In this document: positions 1 through 6,498 of the stretch, in pieces
How positions within the stretch are numbered: position 1 is the first letter of the stretch
How the letters are laid out: each line of letters begins with the position of its first letter
Assembly: GCA_015060555.1 (NCBI GenBank)
Contig: SUYG01000043.1
Span: 1-44,306, forward strand
Origin: Physcousia sp015060555
GTDB lineage: Bacteria > Bacteroidota > Bacteroidia > Bacteroidales > Bacteroidaceae
Length of the DNA: 44,306 nt
Direction of reading: 5' to 3'
The notes under the pieces: model-generated
Database searches by the model: none
Told to the model about the DNA's origin: nothing
What the model saw: only the letters and a program-made list of their open reading frames with translations
Position numbers and translations under genes: made by a program

Positions 1-64
1 ATGTCATATTAGAGTTTTGCTTGTTTTCTTTTTGCAACACTAAGATAAGTGAAAATTCTGACAT

Positions 65-97
65 GGCAAAATCCTGGGCAACTTTTTGTTGCTCAGG
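65..97 (-). terminator. Candidate terminator hairpin
   Basis: Arms at 73-82 and 88-97 pair over ten positions (one G-T) around a five-T loop. Read on the minus strand the hairpin is followed by a short T-rich stretch, so it could end transcription arriving from the promoter at 627-657. The T tract is short, so this is tentative. Confidence 0.4.
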
Positions 98-269
98 AAC
101 TTATAAATAAAGTTAAATTATAGTGTTGCGGAATTAAGGTTATTTATGTTTCAGGGATATAACAATTGGAACTATCTGCCTACTTGAAGATCTACAAGAT
201 GTAATCTTATAAATATCTTTTCCGCGGCTCCCATGCAGAGGCAATGGTAAATGATTCTGTTCTCGTACA

Positions 270-620
270 CATACAAAAAAGCGTGGGAGTCCGTACTTGT
301 TGCCCGTCCCACTCTTCGAGGCTCTAGCATTGCCCATCCAGTCGAAACGGTGCAACGCAGAAGCCCACGCAAGGAGATATGTAATACATTGCCCGCGCGT
401 ACCTATATATAAAAAGGTAAACTGAGGGCTGTATGGTAACATATTCCCACATAGGACATCTACCGTTGCTTTGTTATTGACTGGATTTTGAATTTGCTAG
501 ATTCGAAGAGTCAAAGAACAAAGCGCTGAGTAAACGCCTTTTACATTATGTGTGTCCCACCCACCCAGCTTCTGCATTTGTGCTGTTGAGAGCTTATTAG
601 CATTCACTTTCGTGGTGATG
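270..620 (-). ncRNA. Candidate structured RNA of unknown family
   Basis: A clean Bacteroidetes promoter (627-657) reads into this stretch, and no convincing protein lies here. Read on the minus strand, GCTTTGTT/AACAAAGC with an adjoining TTGACT/AGTCAA helix forms a long hairpin at about 469-523. Nearer the 3' end, GCGTGGG and CCCACGC (281-287 and 364-370) close an about 90-base domain that contains a seven-pair inner stem. Six T residues follow directly, as at an intrinsic terminator. A 100-codon frame crosses the stretch (140-442), but its composition looks like a by-product of the RNA structure. I cannot assign it to tmRNA, RNase P or SRP RNA, whose core motifs I do not see. A 6S-like RNA or a repeated Bacteroidales element remain possible. 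Confidence 0.4.
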
Positions 621-626
621 ACGCTG

Positions 627-657
627 CAAAAGTAAGAATTTACTCAATTCCAGCAAA
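627..657 (-). promoter_or_regulatory. Bacteroidetes promoter
   Basis: On the minus strand TTTG (654-657), 19 bases, then TACTTTTG (627-634) match the Bacteroidetes -33/-7 consensus. The sequence just upstream resembles the region upstream of the PIN-cassette promoter at 9082-9112, so it belongs to the same promoter family. It points at the candidate RNA. Confidence 0.65.
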
Positions 658-688
658 AGAAAAATGCATAAAATTCACTTTTGGGTAC

Positions 689-719
689 AAAAAAAGCCCT
701 CCCGAGAGTGCGGGAGGGC
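689..719 (-). terminator. Intrinsic terminator of hepT-mntA
   Basis: A nine-pair stem (696-704 with 711-719) has a six-base loop and is followed on the minus strand by a run of seven T residues. It lies 98 bases after the hepT stop codon and directly before the next promoter (627-657). Confidence 0.8.
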
Positions 720-790
720 GATGGAATCTAGGCGGACACTTCTGTCTATTTGTCTATCTAATGTGGTTTATGTCATCAACTGTTTAAGGG
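691..790. repeat. 100-bp direct repeat, copy 1
   Basis: These 100 bases are identical to 8221-8320. Each copy sits downstream of a minus-strand toxin gene (hepT here, the PIN gene in the other) and contains the same terminator. Beyond the boundaries the two sites diverge. Confidence 0.95.
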
Positions 791-816
791 TTTAATGGGT
801 TTAAGAAGTTTAATAT

Positions 817-1197
817 TTATGTATCTATACTCTGCGACTCCCATTCATCCCAATTGGTAGTCGTGAGATAACGAATCACTTGCTCACGAAGTTCTGGAAT
901 GTTATTTTTAACGACATCCCAAACAACAATGTCATCAATTTGGAAATACTCGTGAACGATGTAATTCCTCATTCCCTTTACCATCTTCCAAGGGGTTTCT
1001 GGGTGAATCTGTTGAAAAGACGGAGTTAGCATATTAGCAGCCTCACCAATAATCTCTATATTCTTTACAACAGCATAGTACATCATGTCATCAGAGACTA
1101 AATCTTCATAGGATTTACCCGATGTGTATCGAAGAATGCGTTCTATTGCAGTCTTCATGTGTTCTAACCGTTCACGGTCTCTAAGCGGTTCTCTCAT
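817..1197 (-). CDS. hepT: HepT-like HEPN toxin (DUF86)
   Basis: This 126-residue protein is a small all-helical HEPN toxin of the HepT/DUF86 family. The family signature R-x4-H-x-Y is present as R77, H82 and Y84. In characterised pairs HepT is an RNase that is silenced when MntA adenylylates the tyrosine of this motif. The start codon lies inside the upstream mntA gene (17-base overlap), so the two are translated together, antitoxin first. The length is normal for the family and the frame is intact. The mRNA ends in the shared 100-bp terminator segment. The family call is firm; the biochemical activity in this organism is inferred. Confidence 0.9.
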   Translation of the reverse strand: MREPLRDRERLEHMKTAIERILRYTSGKSYEDLVSDDMMYYAVVKNIEIIGEAANMLTPSFQQIHPETPWKMVKGMRNYIVHEYFQIDDIVVWDVVKNNIPELREQVIRYLTTTNWDEWESQSIDT

Positions 1198-1477
1198 AAA
1201 TTAGCTTTTTATCATGGTCTGCACTCTCACGGGCAAATGGTGCCAGTGTTCGATCTGATACCAAATCGACATTACGGCCCAACAAATCCTTTAAATCCTC
1301 ATACATACCGAAAAAACGTAATCCAATCGATTGACTGTAATCCAAGGTCACAAGGATGTCAACGTCGCTGTCCGGCCGCTCCTCACCACGTGAATATGAA
1401 CCAAAGAGCCATGCTTTCAGGACGGGCTGCGTCTTGAAATACTCGGCAATTTTCTGTATCATCACATCGGTACTCAT
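1181..1477 (-). CDS. mntA: MntA-like nucleotidyltransferase antitoxin
   Basis: This 98-residue minimal nucleotidyltransferase carries the family motif G26-S27, ten residues, then D38-x-D40, which binds ATP and metal. In known systems MntA neutralises its HepT partner by transferring AMP groups to the Rx4HxY tyrosine. It is the first gene of the pair and overlaps hepT by 17 bases. The predicted transcript start (about 1496) leaves a leader of only about 20 bases. Its 5' flank is identical over 44 bases to that of the PIN-toxin operon, although the proteins are unrelated. Confidence 0.9.
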   Translation of the reverse strand: MSTDVMIQKIAEYFKTQPVLKAWLFGSYSRGEERPDSDVDILVTLDYSQSIGLRFFGMYEDLKDLLGRNVDLVSDRTLAPFARESADHDKKLIYERTA

Positions 1478-1484
1478 GGGCTAT

Positions 1485-1533
1485 ATCATTGGTTTCACGC
1501 CACAAAAGTAACGATTTATATCTTTCGCACAAA
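1485..1533 (-). promoter_or_regulatory. Promoter of mntA-hepT, duplicated segment
   Basis: On the minus strand TTTG (1530-1533), 19 bases, TACTTTTG (1503-1510). Bases 1485-1528 are identical to 9064-9107 in front of the PIN antitoxin, so both toxin-antitoxin operons should share promoter strength and any regulator that binds here. Confidence 0.85.
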
Positions 1534-1814
1534 GGAAATGACACAGAAAAACGCGGAAAGGAACGGAAAAAAACGAAAAGCACAAAAGTACAATCGTTTA
1601 TTGGAATAACCAAATTTTAGCTATAAAAGGTTATCAGACTAAACGATTTTTGCCGATTTCCGTTTATTGCGACAAACGAATTCGTAGCAGATAATAGCAT
1701 CGAAACAACTGAGCGCTGTGAAAAGCTACCGCAGCTGAGGTGTGTTTAAATTTGCTTGTTACAGAGGGGAGCCAGCGCCTGCGTGTGCTGGTGGTTAAGG
1801 TGGACTACAAGCTG
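1534..1814. other. Intergenic stretch
   Basis: I see no gene here. It starts with an A-rich run with phrases that recur near 8110-8220 beside the other cassette. The rest is unremarkable and leads into the receptor fragment at 1815. Confidence 0.5.
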
Positions 1815-1890
1815 TGATTGGTTCATAGCGCAAGCGGAGGCTGGCGATGAAGGAGCCACCTGCGTAGGGTTCGTATAGTTTTCCGCAAAA
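1815..1890 (-). pseudogene. TonB-receptor 3'-end fragment, copy 1
   Basis: Read on the minus strand this encodes a typical receptor C-terminus, ending GSFIASLRLRY, but no receptor body is attached. It matches 3486-3561 over 76 bases with about six differences, and the last part of the intact receptor gene at 24224. It lies 83 bases downstream of the DUF4143 gene on the same strand. Confidence 0.7.
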
Positions 1891-1906
1891 GTTTTTTTCT
1901 GAAACA

Positions 1907-1945
1907 CTGCCGCCAATGCATGTGAGGATGATGCATTGGCGGCAG
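1907..1945. repeat. Perfect 15-bp inverted repeat
   Basis: Arms 1907-1921 and 1931-1945 are perfectly complementary around a nine-base loop. It lies just after the DUF4143 stop codon (1973) and could end that transcript, but neither side has a direct T tract. It could equally be a palindromic element or protein-binding site. Confidence 0.8.
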
Positions 1946-1972
1946 ATAGTTATTGTTGAGGGATGTGTAGGG

Positions 1973-3298
1973 CTATGGGAGCATTGCCAAGAGTGAGTCA
2001 AGCCATCCGGCCAAGGGCGAAGGACAGCTTAATAAGCCCTCGTTAAACTGCAGGTTCAGCATAGAAAAGCGAAGACGATATAAGGGGTGATATTTCTTGT
2101 AGTATTCCGAGAGGCTATTACCGCTGATGTTGTCTTCCGCCTTTACTTCGATGGGGATTACATGTTCTCTCCACTGAATGACAAACTCTACTTCAGCCTT
2201 TGCATCTGAGCTCCAATAACATGGCACTTGATAATCCATCAATGGCATGATGGATTGCAGGAGTGCATTCTCGGCCATCGCGCCCTTGAACTCCGTGTAG
2301 TTTGCTATAGGGTCGGTCACGATGGTCGCTGGCAGATGCGCCAGCCGACGCAGGAGCCCACAGTCACAGGCATAGACCTTGAAGGAATCCGTCTCCTGAT
2401 AGGCTGCGAGCGGCATTCCAGGCTTACTGATGCCGTACACACGGTATATCATACCTGCTTCCTCCAGCCACATCAAGGCATCCTCGTAGTCCTTGCTGCG
2501 AGCACCGCTTTTGATAACACGATAGATGAACTTCCTGTTCTCTTTGGAGAGCTGTGCTGGCAGAGAGTGCCAAATGGCATGGATGCGAGGAATCTCCCGA
2601 GGTTCCGCGTACTTAGCAAAGTCCAGTTCATACAGGTCAAGGATATCCTGAAGAGCCGATTCTACAGCGCCGATGCCCCTGTCTTCCAACAATGCCACAA
2701 TAGGCTCTGGCATCCCGCCGGACACCTGATAGCGGCGATATTCAGTACGCAACTTGTTCAGGATGATAATGGGTAAATGCCGGGGAGAGTCCAGGGCTTC
2801 GATGTATTCAAAGGTCTTTGGATCGCTAATTCGAAGAAACTCCTTGAACGTGACAGGAAACATCCTCATCACCTGTACCTTGCCAACTGGCACCGTCATT
2901 CCACGCTTCTTGACAGCAACGCCCAGCAGCGAACCTGCCGCGATGACATGGTACTGTGGAGCGTCTTCGCAGAAATACTTCAAGCTGTTGAGAGCCTCCT
3001 CGCATTCCTGAATCTCATCAAAAATCAACAATGTCTTTCCTGGAACAATAGGAGCCTCACAATAAAGGGCCAACTCTTTAATCAGGCGTTCCGGTGACTT
3101 CGTATTATGAAATACAGATTTCAATTCCGGCTGGCGGTCAAAGTCGAACTTAACGCAGTAGTCGAAGCATTCACGACCAAATGTTTCCATAGCCCATGTC
3201 TTACCAATCTGCCGTGCGCCTTTCAGCAGTATTGGCTTTCTGTCTGGAGCTTCTTTCCACTCCTTGAAGGTGTTGATGATGTCTCTTTCAATTCTCAT
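1973..3298 (-). CDS. AAA+ ATPase with DUF4143 domain
   Basis: This 441-residue protein has an N-terminal AAA+ module and a C-terminal DUF4143 module with nuclease-fold features. Walker A is GARQIGKT (27-34) and Walker B is LLIFDEIQ around D94-E95. The C-terminal half contains a GGMPEP stretch and a late E...E-V-K pattern (VEFVIQ, then IPIEVKAED) as in restriction-nuclease-like folds. The family is very common, often in several copies, in Bacteroidetes; its role is unknown, with genome-island or toxin-like behaviour proposed. A TTG codon nine bases upstream is possible, but the ATG at 3298 gives the natural start. It appears to be a single-gene unit. Confidence 0.9.
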   Translation of the reverse strand: MRIERDIINTFKEWKEAPDRKPILLKGARQIGKTWAMETFGRECFDYCVKFDFDRQPELKSVFHNTKSPERLIKELALYCEAPIVPGKTLLIFDEIQECEEALNSLKYFCEDAPQYHVIAAGSLLGVAVKKRGMTVPVGKVQVMRMFPVTFKEFLRISDPKTFEYIEALDSPRHLPIIILNKLRTEYRRYQVSGGMPEPIVALLEDRGIGAVESALQDILDLYELDFAKYAEPREIPRIHAIWHSLPAQLSKENRKFIYRVIKSGARSKDYEDALMWLEEAGMIYRVYGISKPGMPLAAYQETDSFKVYACDCGLLRRLAHLPATIVTDPIANYTEFKGAMAENALLQSIMPLMDYQVPCYWSSDAKAEVEFVIQWREHVIPIEVKAEDNISGNSLSEYYKKYHPLYRLRFSMLNLQFNEGLLSCPSPLAGWLDSLLAMLP

Positions 3299-3485
3299 AG
3301 CACTCAAAATAGTTCACTTTTGTGTATTATCACCACACTTTTCCGAACTTTCGAGCGCAAACGTACACCTTTTTCCTGACATAGCCAAAGGATTTCATGC
3401 TATTTCTCATGGTACGATATCATTTTATTATGTTTATGCCATAGAGAACCCTTTTTCGGTTGTAGTTTATCGGATGCTTACGCTG

Positions 3486-3561
3486 TAATCGGTTCATAGC
3501 ACAAGCGTAGGCTGGCGATGAAGGAGCGGCCTGCGTAGGGTTCGTATAGTTTTCCGCAAAA
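3486..3561 (-). pseudogene. TonB-receptor 3'-end fragment, copy 2
   Basis: Near-identical to 1815-1890. On the minus strand it reads into the C-terminal motif GRSFIASLRL without any receptor upstream. It lies downstream of fic and of the open tail at 3592-3753. The remainder of 3308-3485 shows nothing beyond AT-rich intergenic sequence. Confidence 0.7.
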
Positions 3562-3591
3562 ATAATTCTGTACCGCCACAGCCAGACACTA

Positions 3592-3753
3592 CTACTCCCT
3601 CGCCTGACCCTCTAAGGTCTTACTTGCTGAAGAGCTATGTCCATTCATTAATCTTACAATTTTCTCCGTAGTTTTCTCCGAACTTTTCTCCGAACTAGGA
3701 CCTATTTTCTCCGAACCTATGGCACTTTTCTTTGTAGTAGTCAGTGTAATTGT
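3592..3753 (-). pseudogene. In-frame tail after the fic stop, with 12-bp repeats
   Basis: The fic reading frame stays open for 53 codons after its TAA (3754-3756), ending at a TAG (3592-3594). It encodes a run of S-E-K motifs. At DNA level this is a 12-bp unit (rc of TTTTCTCCGAAC) at 3660-3671, 3672-3683, 3684-3695 and 3705-3716. Such Ser-Glu-Lys tails are typical linkers before a C-terminal winged helix in Bacteroidetes regulators. Either fic lost its tail by a nonsense change, or this is a remnant of another gene. Confidence 0.5.
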
Positions 3754-4800
3754 TTAGTTCCGGTAGCTATAAGTTCTGTTCTTATTGCCTCCATGCGCCT
3801 CCAGATAGCCAAACTCGGTGAGCTGGCGCAGGTAGCGCTTGACGGAGGTTGCGTTAAAGCCAAAGTGACTGACAATCTGTTCTGTGGTAAAATCGCCCTT
3901 ATCGGCTACAAAGTCCAGAATATCGACCAGTTTCTCGGCCAAAGAGGGCTTTATCGACCATTTATCGACCATTTTCTGCTTCAAGGCCTGTTTATCGACC
4001 ATTTTCTCTGACGTTGACTCCAGATAATGGTCGATATCCGTCTTTAAATGCTGGCAATGCAGACGAGTCATGCAATCGATGAAGATGTTGATGTCTTCCT
4101 GCTCACGCGTGTCAATTAAAGCCTGAATGTACTTAGTTTTGTCCTCTTTCAGCACCTTTGTCGGCAGCACACCGAACTCCATCTGCAACAAGTTCATCAG
4201 CAAGCGGCAAGTACGTCCGTTGCCGTCTGCCCAAGGATGAATGGTCACCAACTCGAAGTGCGCCCAGAAACTCAGTTCATAGATGGCAGCTATGTCGTTA
4301 GCATCAATATCTTTACGACGTTTGTTAAGTTCTTCGCAGAAATCAGTTAATCGCGCAGGCACCTTCAAATACGACATATACGACTTTCCGCCCAGTCCGG
4401 CAGTAACATTCAGTTTACGAAGATCGCCTTTAGCAGCCGAGAAATCACCTCCTGCAGCGTGATACTCACTACCCGTGCGAGCCATTACCTTTGAAGCCAA
4501 CAGCACGAGCCAATCCACTGTGATGTCCTCATGCCGCTTGATCCATTGCATGCCATAGTCATAGGCCGCTTTCAGGTCGAGGTTCATCATCTGCTCCATC
4601 ATCGTGCGCTTGCTGCTGGTGATGCCCTCGTCGAACAGCAGTTGCGCTTCCACCTCCGTCACCGTAGAGCCTTCGATGGCCGTAGAGTGTGTAATGATGG
4701 AGTACAGATAGAACTTCTGGTAGTCTATCTGCTCCGATATACCCAGCTCCTTATGTTGCTGTAGCAATCGCAATAATATGTCCCTATTCTTTTCTTCCAT
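3754..4800 (-). CDS. Fic-family AMP-transferase with winged-helix tail
   Basis: This 348-residue protein has an intact Fic core, with motif HPWADGNGRT at 188-197 including the catalytic histidine. An N-terminal inhibitory motif, S39-x3-E43-G44, marks a class II Fic protein in which a glutamate finger blocks ATP until displaced. Family members transfer AMP from ATP to Ser, Thr or Tyr of a target protein. The last 70 residues form a winged-helix-like DNA-binding domain, so the protein may regulate its own gene. Between core and tail, an MVDK-type repeat arises from three 11-bp DNA repeats (3950-4001). The frame continues past the stop codon (3592-3753). The target is unknown. Confidence 0.92.
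   Translation of the reverse strand: MEEKNRDILLRLLQQHKELGISEQIDYQKFYLYSIITHSTAIEGSTVTEVEAQLLFDEGITSSKRTMMEQMMNLDLKAAYDYGMQWIKRHEDITVDWLVLLASKVMARTGSEYHAAGGDFSAAKGDLRKLNVTAGLGGKSYMSYLKVPARLTDFCEELNKRRKDIDANDIAAIYELSFWAHFELVTIHPWADGNGRTCRLLMNLLQMEFGVLPTKVLKEDKTKYIQALIDTREQEDINIFIDCMTRLHCQHLKTDIDHYLESTSEKMVDKQALKQKMVDKWSIKPSLAEKLVDILDFVADKGDFTTEQIVSHFGFNATSVKRYLRQLTEFGYLEAHGGNKNRTYSYRN
3950..4001 (-). repeat. 11-bp repeats inside fic
   Basis: The unit TTTATCGACCA (plus strand) occurs at 3950-3960, 3961-3971 and 3991-4001. It encodes the linker between the Fic core and the winged helix. Eleven is not a multiple of three, so gain or loss of one unit would remove the DNA-binding tail. Confidence 0.9.
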
Positions 4801-4947
4801 ATATTTATAACGTTTTCGATTCCTGTTCTATTGCTTGAGCCTTGAAAATCATAAGTGCCATCAGACCTCATACATCCTACATCTTTCAGTCATATTTCGC
4901 TTATAAGGTTACATCTTTTTAAAATGTTCACAAGAACGGACAATACT

Positions 4948-5907
4948 TCAAATGAAACCGAAAGGCATGCGAGATAGTCCGAAAGCTTGCCTAATTACGT
5001 ATATAATTAAGCTAGTAGAACATTGATATAGTTTTATTCTCTCCTCAGTACTCATTGAACCATGTGGTTTATAATTCTTCTTGTTATCCACATAGTGCCT
5101 AGACTCTTTTCGAAAGTTCGTCCATTCGAATAAATTGCCAAAAGAAATATCTTGAAGGGTTTCAGAGAGCTCTGGAATATAGTTCTTGATTGGTCTTTCT
5201 TTTTTCCATTTCAGTTCCTTATTGGCTCCATTTGCATATACAATTTCCAGCGCCTTGCCAATAAGCATATATACATTTATGTCATTAGCAGTTTCAATAG
5301 AATTATATAAAAAAAGTAGAAACTTTATATGTTCATCAACATTATCATAACGCTCCAGCATATATTGTATTTCAAATAAGGGAGATTGTTCCAATATCGA
5401 AAAATGGAATAAGCCTTCCGCTGTGACATCAAGGATCGTTTTGTTGCTTTTTTCGCCATTTAACATTGATTTGATATCTGAATAATTTGTGCTCCATCCA
5501 TTTGGAGCTGACTTAAAATCTACTAATTTATGATTATTGGAAAAACTAATAAACTTGGGGCTATTCAGTGCTGAAAGTCCACAAATCGGAATTAACATTG
5601 TTACAATATCAGCAATTTCCTTCCCACGTACACTACTATTGTTCAGTTCCTCTTGGTTTGTAATACTAGGTGAGGTTATTGTTATTGAATATTGTGAATG
5701 ACGAGGACTCTTTGCATTATATTTATAATTATCAGACACTGTCCATCCCCAATAATCAAATGTAAATTTCTCATATTTGTTTATATGAACATACATGGAG
5801 TCCGTTTTTAAAGACAAATAATTGGCCATAATTAAATTCTTTTGATTCGTGTACTTTAACGAAAATGCATCAGCACGCATCTGATGCGTTTCTAAGCCAC
5901 ACCTCAA
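4948..5907 (-). CDS. HEPN-like protein of unknown function
   Basis: I do not recognise a named family for this 319-residue protein. Near the C-terminus it carries R266-x4-H271 (NFRKESRHYV) followed by a hydrophobic helix (LIIYVIRQAFGL), the arrangement of a HEPN RNase domain. The first 200 residues are beta-rich, as in several stand-alone HEPN defence proteins with an N-terminal sensor part. The gene is clearly more AT-rich than the housekeeping genes at the right end, a sign of transfer. A good promoter (5942-5973) leaves a leader of about 30 bases before the ATG at 5907; an internal ATG at 5829 is an alternative start. The function, possibly phage defence by RNA cleavage, is inference. Confidence 0.7.
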   Translation of the reverse strand: MRCGLETHQMRADAFSLKYTNQKNLIMANYLSLKTDSMYVHINKYEKFTFDYWGWTVSDNYKYNAKSPRHSQYSITITSPSITNQEELNNSSVRGKEIADIVTMLIPICGLSALNSPKFISFSNNHKLVDFKSAPNGWSTNYSDIKSMLNGEKSNKTILDVTAEGLFHFSILEQSPLFEIQYMLERYDNVDEHIKFLLFLYNSIETANDINVYMLIGKALEIVYANGANKELKWKKERPIKNYIPELSETLQDISFGNLFEWTNFRKESRHYVDNKKNYKPHGSMSTEERIKLYQCSTSLIIYVIRQAFGLSRMPFGFI

Positions 5908-5941
5908 AGCATCATTATGTAATCCTTTGACGTTTCGATTG

Positions 5942-5973
5942 CAAATATAGTGAAAAGACTTATACTTTGCAAA
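5942..5973 (-). promoter_or_regulatory. Promoter of the HEPN-like gene
   Basis: On the minus strand TTTG (5970-5973), 20 bases, TATATTTG (5942-5949). Transcription would begin near 5936, which supports the start codon at 5907. Confidence 0.7.
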
Positions 5974-6149
5974 TCTGTTATGTCTAAAAAAGGTAAAAGA
6001 GCATCATTTTAGCAAAATATGTGGCTTCTGATAGTATATAATGAATGTTTATGTGTATATTTGCAGTCTGAATTCGATAATACAAATTCAAACACTATTT
6101 TTTTTGCTTATGAGAAAGGACGATTAAGATTATCTGTTAAACTATTTAA

Positions 6150-6248
6150 GTGTTTACCCACAAAAATGCTGGTACTAACAGCGCAGACCATTCAGAGTCT
6201 TGCAGACATGATATTGTGTTTACCCACAAAAATGCTGGTACTAACAGC
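6150..6248 (+). repeat. Two 33-bp direct repeats, 33 bp apart
   Basis: Copies at 6150-6182 and 6216-6248 are identical and flank a 33-base unique segment. Each ends in a small hairpin (GCTG, seven bases, CAGC). They lie 50-150 bases upstream of the omega RNA. A -7-like box (6056-6063) precedes them, without a clear -33 box. An 80-codon frame runs through (6019-6261) but shows no protein-like features. Confidence 0.9.
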
Positions 6249-6299
6249 AGATTATGTGTAAGCCGATTAGCCTCAGGCATATAAAAGACATACATATTA

Positions 6300-6490
6300 T
6301 GTAGATATATGACCTACGTTAGGAGTGAATGTATAGGCACCTTGGAATAGTCGCCTAAGTTCCAAGCTCTGCGGTCAGTGATTAAAAGAAGCGAAAGCAA
6401 CGGTGTCGCTGATATATGAAACCACCCTATAACATTGGCGATGGGCGCATAACGGGCGAAAGCCCGACTTACAGTATTTTTAAATTGAAA
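6300..6490 (+). ncRNA. Omega RNA (HEARO-type) of IscB
   Basis: The about 190 bases directly before iscB have no protein frame but dense structure. AGGC (6335-6338), CTTGGAA (6341-6347), GCCT (6353-6356) and TTCCAAG (6360-6366) form an H-type pseudoknot. Further hairpins are AGCGA/TCGCT (6390-6410) and CGGGC-GAAA-GCCCG (6453-6466). IscB nucleases are known to use an RNA encoded here, with the guide at its 5' end, so the guide should lie near 6280-6305. The exact ends cannot be set from sequence alone. Confidence 0.8.
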
Positions 6491-6498
6491 GTGTAAAA

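Noticed and set aside
140..442. 100-codon frame on the minus strand
   Set aside because: The composition is odd for a protein, and the stretch is better explained by stems of a structured RNA with a T-run end.
6150..6248. A CRISPR array
   Set aside because: There are only two repeats and no cas genes in the window; kept as a repeat only.
6019..6261. 80-codon frame through the 33-bp repeats
   Set aside because: The repeated peptide comes only from the DNA repeat, and no homologue or ribosome site is evident.
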